From positions 3,278,081 to 3,342,080 of the forward strand of contig JAPTYO010000020.1 of the NCBI GenBank assembly GCA_036873135.1: a DNA stretch of 64,000 nt. The letters are read 5' to 3'. Position 1 is the first letter of the stretch. Every line of letters begins with the position of its first letter. The notes beneath the pieces were generated by a model, which saw nothing but the letters and a program-made list of their open reading frames with translations, had not been told where the DNA came from and searched no databases. The stretch comes from Clarkia xantiana subsp. parviflora (lineage: Eukaryota; Streptophyta; Magnoliopsida; Myrtales; Onagraceae). Of the stretch, positions 45,941-63,823 are shown piece by piece. A program made the translations under genes and the position numbers.

Positions 45941-46354
45941 TCTAAAATTTGCTTACTTTTTGGATTGGATGAACCGAAATTTAAATGCGATTAATTGCAT
46001 ACATTGATCTTGAACAGTCTGAAATCAACAAAATTTTAATTGTTATTAATTGTATACATTGAATCTTGAATGGTCCGAAATTTTAATTTTGATTAAATGC
46101 ATACCTTGAATCTTGAACGGTTTGAAACCATCGAAAATTTAATTGCGATTAATTGCATACATTGAATCTTGAACGGTCCGAAATCTACTTGCTTTTTGGG
46201 TTGGATGAACCGGGAATCAGACCGGTCGAATCGTAAAACCGAGTTTGACAACAATACTAAAAAATGATGTGGTGGCTTCTAATGAGCTCACCATACTGAC
46301 GTCGCGGCTCCAGGTTGCTCCTCTTATTCTCTCTCATTCAGAATAATATATAGA
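45941..46354 (-). mobile_element. Helitron fragment, copy 3 (5' end only)
   Basis: Carries the same minisatellite as the other copies (TTGCATACATTGAATCTTG units, about 45975-46190) and a TCTATATATTATTC start (TC at 46354-46353 on the minus strand). The 3' half is missing: the decayed LTR element adjoins it. Confidence 0.65.
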
Positions 46355-46678
46355 TTGCTAATTTTGTTATAATTTTTTCTTAAATTAAACATAAAAGTCT
46401 CATGCAACACCCAATATAAATTTGAGTATATATAAATTCAAATGATTGTAGCAAGGTACACTCAGTTTGATGCTTAATTGAACATCCACTAAATTTCAAC
46501 GGATCTTTCAATTGATCAAGTTAGAGTATTTTGCTGCAATCATTTTTATACCTTGGAAAATAGATCCCGTGTACATATCAAAGTATATTATGTAGAAGAC
46601 CCATAATCATTTTATATTCAAATTGACAGAAATTATAATAGATAGAAGTAGCAATTTACTCGTAAATTAAAATTTTAA
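46355..46678. other. Intergenic, AT-rich
   Basis: Nothing recognised; spacer between two Helitron copies. Confidence 0.5.
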
Positions 46679-47366
46679 CTAGGTACATTTTCCGCGCATC
46701 GCACGGGGTGACTTACCAAATATGCATAATTAACAAACTAATATTTGATATTTTATATTGACTATTTGTAATATGTTGAAACACTATTTTTAAATAAAAC
46801 ATTAGTTTAAAATCTGAAAAAGTAAATGAAAGACTGAAAATTTTGAACCATAAAATACCACTGCGTAAATTCACAAATAAATTTTAGATGCCCGTACCGC
46901 ATGCTACCTTTGATCGTCGGATTCGTGTCACGCGTCCGTTCTTCAACATATATGCCTTCGATTACCACCGACGATATCTCGCCGGAGATAGAGATGGCTC
47001 TACCACTGAGACTGTCAGCGCCCGGTATCTTCGTTCGCCGGCTCCACGTCAAGCGTCTGTTAAAAATCAGTGAAATTTTAATTTTGATTAATTACATACA
47101 TTGAATCTTGAACGATCCAAAATTTTAATTGTGATTAATTGCATACATTGAATCTTGAACGGTTCGAAATCAGGAAAATTTTAATTGCGATTAATTGCAT
47201 ACATTGAATCTTGAACGGTCCGAAATTTTAATTGCGATTAATTGTATACATTGAATCTTGAACGGTTCGAAATCAGCGAAATTTTAATTACGATTAATTG
47301 CAACTTAAAAACACTCAGCTCCCTAGAGCAATCAATGCTATTGAGTTAATGACAACAAAACCCTTA

Positions 47367-48810
47367 GAGCACTTCCAATTAGGGCCGGCAATGGTGCGGT
47401 GAAAATCAAATAACCATGGTTATTCGAACCATTTACCGCAATGGTTAACCGCACCATTATGGTGAGTGGCGATTATGGTGATGAATCTTGTAACCGCAAT
47501 GGTTATGGTTATGGTTATGGTATTCAATCCATAACCGCGGTTATAACCATCACATCTATATATATAATATTAATACATGTATTAGTAATATTTATATTGT
47601 TATATATATACATTATTATTATACTTTAATTATTAGTCAAATATTATAATTCTTATTTCGTTTCTTTTCCCACCCACCATTTTTTTTTTTGTCTATGTTT
47701 CTTATTATTAGGTAACCACGATTGGAAGCGATGGTGGATGAGGATCGAAGATCGCAAGTGATAGGTGATTGAAGATGTTTTTTTTAATTAAGTGAAACAA
47801 TGGAGTTATGTTTAATTTGTATTTCGTGTATGAAACAATGAATGTATGTTTACTTTTCTTGTATGAAACAAAGTTGTTGTATTATTTTGAATGATTGTGG
47901 TTAAATGGTTTAATCGTGGTTAAAAACCATGGTTATGGTTATGGTATGAAGAATCATAACCGCAGTGGTTATGGTTATGATTATGGTATGAGTGAAAAAA
48001 AATATGGTATGATTATGGTATTAGTGCTATTCGCACCATACCCTCACCATCGCCAGCCGTACTTCCAATGGGCAAATTTTGTAAGACATTTGCTTATGTG
48101 GATGTGAGAGGCAAGGACAAATTTTGTCCACACCACTAATTGTCTCTTCATAATTTTTTTCTCTTTCCTCTAAGTTGTCCTTAGGACATTTGTGTTTCCA
48201 AGACATTTAATTTATTTATTTTTAACAAAAATAAAAATGACTTACAAATAATAATAAAATGTTTGTAGTATATAAAATGTTATATATTATTGTGACTATG
48301 AGAGGTATATCAAAAATAATATCCAACTTCGTGATAAACAGACACATCGACAACTACAAGAAGACTTGATCGAACATATTTGACAATTTTATAATACTCG
48401 TGCAAATTCCGTTTAAGTCTACTATGACTGATTAATGATGTAACTTAATTGTTTAATACAAAATTTAATACAATGAAATTTTCTATTTAATAATATTATT
48501 AATTATTTAAATTATGTATTTTTTATATATTTCATAGATAATTACTTGAATAAAATATTTATTTGTATGTATAATAATATAATTAGTTGATTAAAAAGTA
48601 AATTATAATTAAATACATTTTATTTATTTAAATCATATAAAAACCACATAGATCCAAAATGATTTGACTAATGTGTCCAAAATGGATTTTGCACATTGTG
48701 AGGACTTTGGACAAAATTCATTTTTCTCTCTCTTCTATGACACATAGTCTATGTGGCGCTGATGTGGCGGCAAATGTCCTTCAAAATGTCTTTTACCATT
48801 GGAAATGCTC
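47367..48810. mobile_element. PIF/Harbinger-type MITE
   Basis: Ends GAGCACTTCCAAT and (inverted) GAGCATTTCCAATGG, flanked by TTA on both sides (47364-47366, 48811-48813). The uninterrupted site in Helitron copy 1 (28340-29128) has a single TTA. A hAT MITE sits in its left inverted end. Confidence 0.88.
47380..48061. mobile_element. hAT MITE, copy 1
   Basis: Ends TAGGGCCGGCAATGG and (inverted) TACGGCTGGCGATGG, with a perfect 8-bp duplication CTTCCAAT (47372-47379, 48062-48069). The inner flanks carry alternating GGTTATGGTTATGG and inverted CCATAACCATAACC-type arrays. About 680 bp; no transposase. Sister copy at 53354-53982. Confidence 0.92.
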
Positions 48811-48915
48811 TTAGCTCAATTGTCATAAATATATCGATTAACGTAAAAAAGAAAATCATCAGCTCCACATTCACTCTGTTATTATCATTCATTCAAAATT
48901 TATAATATATATAGA

Positions 48916-49758
48916 TATAGATATAGATATATAGATTAGTTAATTTAAAAAATTAAGTTTTAGACAATAATGGTAACTATAATAAAGTTCAAATATCGAA
49001 TAGTTATTATTTATTAACGTTTTGCTTTTATTTAGTGATTTTTTAAATTTATTATATGATTTTTCTTAAATTATTAATTAATTATGTAGTTACACAAAAA
49101 TAAATAATTTATATTATTATTGCATCATTCCTATTCATTTATATTTTTGTGATGTTTAGATACTATATATAGAAAAATCAACCCAAATAATAGTTTTTAT
49201 TTATTGAATTTTGTATATTTTAGCGGGAAATTCAATAATAATGGATATTTTTTCCCTGACTAGAATAGCGTTGAAATTCACTTATACAATTGAGGATACA
49301 TCATATTACAAGTCTACAACTCGCATAATTACATCGTAACAGCATATTTCTGCAATTTGAAAATTAAATATATTTTTTTCCAACGAAATTAAATACTTAA
49401 ACTATGAAAAACAGATACAAATATAATTGGGTATAATATGTAACATTTTAATTATAGAGTTTCCGGTTTCGTATATAAGTGATATAATGTTGTAACGTAT
49501 TAAAATTTGATATTAAAATTGACATTGACCATTAATATGTTTAGAAGATTTTTAAAATTATATATAAAGAAGAAAAAAAAAGTACAAAGCGCACCGTACA
49601 TGAGATACAAAATCGTGACACGTAATCGGCGTGTCTCACCTGGCATCACAGACGGGTGACCCGAGGAGTCAGTCTTTCTTCTTGAGCAAAACATATATAT
49701 TTACCCAATTCCAGATATCCTTGCCTTTCTTCTCTTTCTCTCTTTCTTTCAAAAAACA
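48916..49758. other. Intergenic and NAC upstream region
   Basis: AT-rich. Near the gene: a CACGTAATC/ACGT-type motif at about 49620, a TATATAT run (49691-49699) that may be the TATA box, and a CT-rich leader (49720-49755). Confidence 0.5.
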
Positions 49759-49785
49759 ATGGCTTTTTCTTTCTCCTCTCTGTGA
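49759..49785 (+). CDS. Upstream ORF in the NAC leader (8 codons)
   Basis: An ATG in good context (AACAATGG) opens eight codons (MAFSFSSL) and stops 103 bases before the NAC start. If the transcript begins near 49710, it lies in the leader and could reduce or condition translation of the NAC protein. No peptide conservation can be judged from one sequence. Confidence 0.45.
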   Translation: MAFSFSSL

Positions 49786-49888
49786 AGAGCAAACCAAAAA
49801 CCCTAATCTAGATTTATCTTCTCTCTCTTTCTCCTCCCGACCTTGTTCTGCAATCCAAGATCCGAATTTGACATCTGTGCTTCCAAGA

Positions 49889-52800
49889 ATGAGTCGTGGC
49901 TCCTCGACTTCACTGGCGCCCGGGTTCCGATTCCACCCCACTGATGAAGAGCTGGTTCGGTACTACCTGAGGCGCAAGGTCTGCGGCAAGCCTCTCCGGA
50001 TCGATCCGATATCTGAGGTCGACGTCTACAAGTCTGAGCCTTGGGACCTGCCTGGTGAGTTAGTCAATTTCGTCCTTTCCTGTCCTTATCTGTCTTGTAT
50101 CTGAAAGTTTTTTCCTTAGATCTTGTTGTGGATTTTTAGATGGTTCGATTTTTGTTGCTAATATTAGTGGTGGTGGCCGAGAAATGTATGATTTCCAAAG
50201 CATCAATAACTATAGCTGCCTTAGATGTTGGAGAAATTGGAAACTCTGAATCATTTCTTCATAGAAGAACCAAAATTTTGAAGAACAGCTAAAGTTGCTC
50301 AATTATGTCTGTAAAATTTTGGTTCAAGGTTCCAATAGGAAATTGATAACGGAAAGAGTAGTCTCAGTTGGTTCAACATGCTATTTTTAGCTAGGAGTTG
50401 TTAACTTAATGTTTGCCCAACCATTTATTCTATATATTCTCAAGGCAGCTGAATGTGTAACATTTTGATGTTTAAGGAATTAGGGTGAGCCCTGGAGTAC
50501 ATGTATAATTGTATATGCTATGCTTAATGACCCTATCAATGACAGTCCAATCGAGGCTGAATCAGTTTATTGACTCCTAATCTATAACTCTTATGTCAAC
50601 ATTCTCTCTAGTGGATAATGACGCGGTTGTGTTCTGCTATGCTTTTTTAACTAGAGCCTAATTCTGAAACACAAGTCTCAGCATGTCCAAAAGATGATCT
50701 TTAACCAAGCAATGATGAATTTCTTTGTAAATATTTCTTATTGAGCTTTGGACATATGATTCTAAGTGCTCTTTTGTTCTTTCAGAAACATGAAGTTTGA
50801 ACATTTTGGATGTAGTTTTATTATCTTGAGTGCTGTGAAACGAGTGTTCACCTCTCCGGTATCTTTAGATGCTAGTGGACTGATTGGGAGTTTTGCATGC
50901 TCATGTGAGTGTGCCATGATTTGCTCCATGTTATTAGTGAGTTGTAACTACCATTTTGAAGTGTGTTCTAAGCAAGCACATGTGCTGCCCAATTCCTCTG
51001 TCTGGTGATGACAAATCCACTTGGAACGTATTTTGTTTTATTAACTCCTTGTTATAACATAGTTAATAAACACCTTCTTGAGCTTCTATCTATATGCTTA
51101 CTGCGTTACATCAAAATTTCAGCAAAATCAAAACTGAAAAGTAGGGACCTGGAATGGTACTTCTTTAGTATGCTGGATAAGAAGTACAGAAATGGGTTGA
51201 AAACTAATAGAGCAACAGAAAATGGTTACTGGAAGACGACCGGGAAGGACAGACCAATCCGTTACTATAGCAGGACAGTTGGGATGAAGAAAACATTGGT
51301 TTATCATAGTGGTCGGGCTCCACGCGGGCAACGCAGCAATTGGGTAATGCATGAGTATAGACTAAGTGACGAAGAACTCGAGAAAGCTGGAATTGCCCAG
51401 GTGAGGCTTTAGTAGTTTCACAAGTTTGATTGGTACTACGGCAGCAACATTAGCTGATATATGAGAAAATTCCTACCTTTTCCAGAACTGATTTGTTTCT
51501 CTTTGGCATTTCTTGTAAATTTTGTTTGGAAGGAATCTTTTGTTCTATGTAGGATCTTCCAGAAGAGTGGCCCTGGGCCAAAGAATGGGGAGCAGTATGG
51601 AGCACCATTAGTTGAAGAGGAATGGGAAGATGATGAGATTTCTTTCTTTCCCGATGATCATGCGACAGCTGATGATGTGATTCTGGAAGATGACATATAT
51701 GTCGACACTAACGTCCTTGATCAGGTTTATCTTTATTTTGTAGCTTTGTTAGATTGGTTTAAATGATTAATGGTTCCATTTACTAAAATTGACAGTTGTA
51801 ATGTCAAATCTACATGCCTTTCCAGTGAAGAACATGATGAGATTAAAATTAATATCCTTGAGGTTCTGAAATTGGTTAGTTATTGGCAGTGTTCTGTCAA
51901 CTTTTAATGATTTTTTTCCTTTCCTTTTTGGGCAATGTCAGGATATCCCTGTTGGCATTCCAATTGCTGCAGTTCCAGAGACCACCTTTTACGGAAACAC
52001 GAGCAGTGAGAATGAACAGTCTGGGGAACTGATCCAAAATGATCAACAGAAGCCAGAAAATGCAGAATTTGAGCAATCTGATGAGAATAAATACTTCAGC
52101 CTACCAGAGCAGAACGAGGTTGATGTTAAAGCAGTGAAAAGGGAATTTGCTGGGCCATCATTAGTTGACGAAATGAATCATAGTGAATTTGCTGGACCGT
52201 CAGTTGATGAACTGAACCTTGCCAATGGAAGCTACCTAGAAGAAGGGGCATTCATGGATGCCAATGATAATACTTTACTGGGGAATGAGATATACCTTAC
52301 TGATCTCCAGTCACTCGATCCCGATGGATTTAATGTGGAAGACTATCTTACATTCTTTGATACAGATGGTGAAGATATGATGCTCAACAGCTCTACTTCC
52401 ATGGAACAACTTCAAGTACCAGAGGTAAGTAGTTTTGCCTGATGTAGGACCTGCTCCATTATAATATGGCTCCTACTGCAATGTAATTATGTATCTGATG
52501 ATGTTCAACAGGTTGAATGCAGTGACTACACTGAGCAAAAGCCAGAGGTTAGTGAGATTCGACCAACATCAAACGGTAATGATGGGGCCTCATCTTCCAG
52601 GCCGGACAAAGAACCTGAGCATTTCAAACCAGGTAACTTTTTATGATTCTTCTATTCAAGTTTTGTTATTGTGAGCTTATTTCTTTCTCGAACTTGACTG
52701 AAGACTAAAAAACATGTTTTTGTTTTTCGATCATGGCAGATTTCAAGCATGCATTCTTCAAGCAAGCAAGCCACATGTTGGGTTCCTTCCCAGCTCCTCC

Positions 52801-53104
52801 AGCATATGCATCAGAGTACCCTGGAAAAGGAGCTGCTCATCACGCCTCGAGCCCCATCCACGTCACTGCTGGTATGCTAAGAATCAGAAGCCTGACATTA
52901 ACCGGAACGGAGTTGTCAATTGGTAAGAATGGGGAACTCAACATTGTTTTCTCTATTGGCTTCTCTCACGGCGGCGATTCAGTGTCTGGTTACAACAAGA
53001 CATCATCATCAGTTGTGTCATGGAGCTGGGCCTTGTTTCTATTTCTTTGGGTAATCCTCATTTCAGTGAGTGCCAAAATCGGGGTTTCAGTATACTCAAG
53101 GTGA
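49889..53104 (+). CDS. Membrane-bound NAC transcription factor (ANAC053/ANAC078-like)
   Basis: Six exons: 49889-50054, 51123-51400, 51533-51724, 51942-52424, 52512-52632, 52740-53104. All are GT-AG and add up to 534 residues. The NAC domain (about 10-165) has [82 protein letters not shown] and [11 protein letters not shown]. The stretch [13 protein letters not shown] plus acidic EEEWEDD is characteristic of the ANAC053/ANAC078 (NTL4/NTL11) branch. A hydrophobic C-terminal helix ([13 protein letters not shown], about 510-522) should anchor it in a membrane until cleavage releases it to the nucleus. Arabidopsis relatives control proteasome-stress and oxidative-stress genes. A 5' uORF is present. 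ANAC013/016/017-type NTLs are the less likely alternative. Confidence 0.93.
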
Positions 53105-53353
53105 CCCAGATGGATTGCCTGATGGTTCCTTGGTTTTGCCTAATGGTAGTGAAGATGAAGACTTTACAGTTATGTTTCTGCTAGAAAGGAAAAAAAAAAG
53201 CATATTGGAACCAGTTCTAACTGTTTCAGTCCATCTGTTTGTTGGACTTTGATCTGTGTTGCCCAAGAATAATCTTTAGACCATTCTTGCATTTCTTGTG
53301 TTGCTGTTGGATGAATGGTGTTTGAAGAAGTGCTTTTTATTGGGGGTTGTGAC
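53105..53353 (+). other. NAC 3' UTR region
   Basis: Downstream of the NAC stop and before the hAT MITE. No gene; probably the 3' UTR, with AATAATC-like and poly-A stretches. Confidence 0.5.
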
Positions 53354-53982
53354 TAGGGCTGGCGATGGTGAGGGTATGGTGCGAATAGCACTAATACCAT
53401 AACCATACCATTTTTTTTTCACTCATACCATAACCATAACCACTGCGGTTATGATTCTTCATACCATAACCATAACCATAACCATGGTTTTTAACCACGA
53501 TTAAACCATTTAACCACAATCATTCAAACTAATACAATATCATTGTTTCATACAAGAAAAGTAAACATACATTCATTGTTTCATACACGAAATCCAAATT
53601 AAACATAACTTCACTGTTTCACTTAATTAAAAAACACATCTTCAATCGCCTATCACTTCCAATTGTGGTTACCAAATAATAAGAAATATAGACAAAAAAA
53701 TGGTGGGTGGGACATGGAACATAATAATTAGAATTATAATATTTGACTAATAATTAAAGTATAATAATATATATATAAGTATTAGTAATATATATTAATA
53801 TTATATATATAGAGGTGATGGTTATAACCGCGGTTATGGACTGAATACCATAACCATAACCATTGCGGTTACAAGATTCATCACCATAACCGCCCCTCAC
53901 CATAATGGTGCGGTTAACCATTGCGGTAAATGGTGCGAATAACCATGGTTATTTGATTTTCACCGCACCATTGCCGGCCCTA
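53354..53982. mobile_element. hAT MITE, copy 2
   Basis: 629 bp with ends TAGGGCTGGCGATGG and (inverted) TAGGGCCGGCAATGG and a perfect 8-bp duplication GTTGTGAC (53346-53353, 53983-53990). It is inverted relative to the copy at 47380-48061. It sits between the convergent NAC and NADP-MDH genes, 250 bp after the NAC stop and 270 bp after the MDH stop. Confidence 0.93.
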
Positions 53983-54254
53983 GTTGTGACTGGATGGGGC
54001 AAATTACATTCAATATATGGTCTCCATAGTGTATATGGATGGATCTTTCAACTGTTTTTGGTCATTACATATGAAATGCCAAATTGATGAAGGACTGACA
54101 CAAAACACAGCAACTATACTCAGCAAAACTTTTATTCGGTTACGAACTCTCGGGTATCGAATCTATTCGTTTATTGCCAAACCAATAATAATCCTATCAT
54201 CTGCAGGTAGAAACACTTCCTATGGATGATGCTAAACAATTTGGTAGGGTAGGT

Positions 54255-57372
<3,118 letters not shown>

Positions 57373-57474
57373 AGATAGGAACCAAGCAGGTCTTGGCTAT
57401 GGAGAACGCAGAGGAGAAGATAGAACAGTAGGAGAAGATGGTTTGAAATAAGAGTATAAGGTGAAGAAGAAGTA

Positions 57475-57480
57475 CACGTG
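57475..57480 (-). promoter_or_regulatory. G-box (CACGTG) in the NADP-MDH promoter/leader
   Basis: CACGTG within ACACGTGTC, 103 bases upstream of the MDH start codon and just downstream of the probable TATA run. Such ACGT elements bind bZIP/bHLH factors involved in light and ABA responses. Confidence 0.55.
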
Positions 57481-57493
57481 TCAGGAGAGGAGG

Positions 57494-57505
57494 ATATATA
57501 TATAT
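57494..57505 (-). promoter_or_regulatory. Probable TATA box of NADP-MDH
   Basis: An AT-alternating TATATATATA run about 120-130 bases upstream of the start codon on the minus strand, at a plausible distance for a leader of about 90 bases. Confidence 0.45.
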
Positions 57506-58251
57506 ACAATAACAAATGATCTCAATCTCAATATCAATCTCGTACTGTGTTTGGATTATTAGTTAATAAAGATTAGAAGCTGCTGCTGGACTCTCGGAGC
57601 TGTAGCCGTCATCTTCTTCGATGGACATGGCGGTGGGCATAGAATAGAATGTCGGATAGGGAAATGGAATGTCCGGTAACAAGATTGTTATTGCGTTGAG
57701 TTAACTGCCTTTCAAGGTTTCTAGTTGCCGTTTTTTTTCTATTGACGGCTTAATAATTAGTTTAGTTTAGTTAAGCAAGACTGGGTTGGGATTAAGGACC
57801 GGGCTCAATCATCATCATTCCATAGTTTCGATTCCTATAATTGTGTCATTTTATGGACCTTCCAATGACTTGAGTCCAAAACTTGTTTAAATGTAGTCTT
57901 GTGGGGTTTGGATTGCGACTAAAATTATAGTACAACATGTTGCAAAATGAAAGTGAATAGATATTTTTATATGTGCGTATGAATACAGTATTTTATGCAT
58001 AAACGACAATCTAAGCAAGATATATGGTATACAATAGTGTTCAATGTTTTTCGGCCAAATTTCTTCGTTTAGAGGGTTGAAAATGCAATTTATGTTACTT
58101 TAGGTTTTTTTTTTTTTTTTGGTTTTTGGTTTTTGTCGGATTTATTTATTAATTTTGGAATTAGTTAGACTTTTAACTTTCTCTATATAAACTTTATTTA
58201 GATAAAGTTGAATCGTTACAACATATTAGATGGTATAACAAAAGCCTAATT
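57506..58251. other. Intergenic region upstream of NADP-MDH
   Basis: No gene. Possibly further promoter sequence near 57506-57700, then AT-rich spacer with a poly-T run (about 58108-58123). Confidence 0.5.
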
Positions 58252-58265
58252 AATTGTGTTGACTA

Positions 58266-59381
58266 TCCCCCAGACTATAGTTGAGAGCCCGTAGAGAAAG
58301 GCTACTCTATCATCTCAAGTGCACCAACTGATTGGGGTGGAACGAGTTTGGTCTTTTCCCTATGTTATGCAGCATCTGGGTCATGATTTGCACATCATTT
58401 TCTGTTATTTCACAGACTGCTTGGTAATTTTGATTTGCTGGTTAGAAGACCGTGTCAGGTATTTTGCTGATGACTGTGTTCATAGATTCAAACTTAAAAT
58501 TTTCATTCCCATTTCACCGCAGTACACTCTTCTTACAAATACATCTTTTCAACCTGAAACACTTTTGGTCCACCCATTGACTACATCACCTTGCCATTTC
58601 CATTACCTAGTTGGATTAGCTCTTCTCACAGCTCACTAGTATGTTTGACAACTACGTAACCACACCCTTGTTACTTTTTAGTACTAGCTTCGGATTTACC
58701 GGAGTCTAGACCTAGTTAACTGCTTCTCCATGAGAAGTTAGGGTTCCCTTCGACATTTTCTACGAGCGTTAGTCCATTTGGGATGTTCCTCCAACCGAGA
58801 TGCATTGGTGCACTGGCCCTTAGTCATGTTTAGCAACGAAGGACCCTTACATGCCCATGTCCCGCCTCTCTACTGTGGTTCCACGTGCTTGGCCTTTGGT
58901 ACAAGTTGGACCTTGTGTTGACAGTTTTTCTCACTTTCCATGTCTCCGCCGTTCTTACAGCTTTCGCTCTTTGTGTATGGGTCTTCCATTTGGCACGTGT
59001 ATGTAGGACTGGCATGCTTTTTCTTGATATGGTCAAGTTGTTTCCTTTGAAATACCAAATGATCAGTCAAAGTACTGCCACTTCTTTACGATCTCTACCT
59101 CTATTGGATATCCTATGGTCATCTGCGCGATCGCTCCTATCTTTACTTTGGTTGTGTTGTTTCTTTGTTGTTGTTTGGTCCTTAGCTACTTGGATGGAGC
59201 TGTTAGATATATGTTACTTAGTTTACATTTCTCCTTATTTCCTTTTGGATGCACTTGGCTTCATCCTTCTATCCCTGTATTGGCTGGGCCTACTTCTTCT
59301 GTAGTTTGTATTTGCTTGTAGGTAGTTAAGTCTTTGTAGTTCGATGTTTTATTAATGGAATACTTTACCAAAAAAAAAAAA
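58266..59381 (+). mobile_element. Retroposed sequence with poly(A) tail and 14-bp target duplication
   Basis: Flanked by AATTGTGTTGACTA (58252-58265 and 59382-59395) and ending in 12 A's (59370-59381) after ATTAATGGAATACTTTACC. This is the hallmark of LINE-machinery retroposition. The 1.1-kb body was not recognised; open frames such as 58885-59304 are hydrophobic and without motifs. It could be a 5'-truncated LINE (3' end plus UTR) or a retrocopy of a host transcript. Confidence 0.8.
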
Positions 59382-59395
59382 AATTGTGTTGACTA

Positions 59396-59699
59396 ATTGG
59401 TATGGGCGGTTATCCGACCACCCAGACTATTGGACTCCTCCTGATTGGGGACCAATTAGTTAGGATCTGAACCGAGCTCTACACCATGTTAGGTTCATCA
59501 TGAAATAAGGAATAAGGAATTGCTGCTATTCTTTATTATGTTGTTTGGTTAGTTAATTATTGTAGAATTAAGATTCCTAATTGCTAAATTTGAAGGAATA
59601 CATAATCCTAGCTTAACCCCTAGGATTGAGTATTCCAACTTTTCTAAAACTAAAATAAAAAAAAAAACTCCAGCAAATGGACTACTCCAGCTTTAGCCA
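59396..59699. other. Intergenic spacer
   Basis: AT-rich with a duplicated GGAATA/AATAAGGAAT motif; nothing recognised. Confidence 0.45.
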
Positions 59700-63155
<3,456 letters not shown>

Positions 63156-63772
63156 TGATGGATATATGCTCAATTCGGTTTCGTATTTACATTCCGGGCT
63201 TCGCAAATACGTCAAAATCACGTAAACCGTCAAAACACGCTTCCGAGGTTTAAAACGGTCCGGACGCGCGACACACACGTCCGGACCGGACCTCCGGATT
63301 GCCCTAAGACGACCCGGATCGCGCCAGGATCGTCCGAACCCGAGTCTTCGTCTGCAGCGCGTGTATCCCGTTTGTGCCCTCACACCGAGTTAGAGTTTTC
63401 TAATAGCCAACTTCAATCAAACCAGACGACGGTTCACATTTTCCTTTAAACCGGCGTCGAACCGCACAAAAACCGGGATCGGTTCTAAAGTTGTCTATAA
63501 ATAGGGAACCTAGGCCATCCATTTTTACTTTACATTCACTTGAGATTGGCTTAAGAACTCTGACTTCTCTCTAGCTTTCTCTCTCTAGAATTCTCATTTA
63601 AGCATCGGAGATGGCTCAACCAGCACCACCCCCCCTGCGTGCTGGTTACTGCCCCCGTGTGCAGGTCCGGACAACAAGCTTGAAGTTAGGAGCGTGAAGT
63701 TGAAGGACCGAACACAGCGATCAAATTGAAGATTCGTCGAGTTCGTTACATCAAGCGGGTTCGGACGAAACA
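63156..63772 (+). repeat. 5' LTR of the third LTR element
   Basis: 617 bp, TGATGGATATATGC...GACGAAACA, closely related to 45321-45935. Contains a promoter-like CTATAAATAGGG near 63495. Confidence 0.88.
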
Positions 63773-63774
63773 TT

Positions 63775-63791
63775 TGGCGTCGTCTACATGA
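63775..63791 (+). other. Decayed primer binding site of the third element
   Basis: TGGCGTCGTCTACATGA, two bases after the LTR. Relative to the site at 31910 it shows several C-to-T or G-to-A changes, as expected from methylation-driven decay. Confidence 0.7.
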
Positions 63792-63823
63792 TTCGAATAA
63801 GAACTTATATTGCACTACACGCT

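Larger units (their letters stand above)
46679..48915 (-). mobile_element. Helitron (non-autonomous), copy 2, with nested insertions
   Basis: The minus-strand start is a TCTATATATATTATAAATT-type end (TC at 48915), and the 3' end CTAG at 46679 follows a GC-rich hairpin (CGTGCGATGCGCGG), as in copy 1. It carries the minisatellite at 47075-47300. It is interrupted by a Harbinger-type MITE (47367-48810) with no loss of Helitron sequence when compared with copy 1. Confidence 0.85.

Noticed and set aside
47441..48107. Gly/Tyr-rich open frames around the hAT MITE
   Set aside because: Caused by GGTTATGG repeats of the MITE arms.
58885..59304. 139-residue hydrophobic plus-strand open frame
   Set aside because: Lies inside a retroposed, poly(A)-tailed sequence, has no recognisable motif, and its hydrophobicity reflects T-rich composition.
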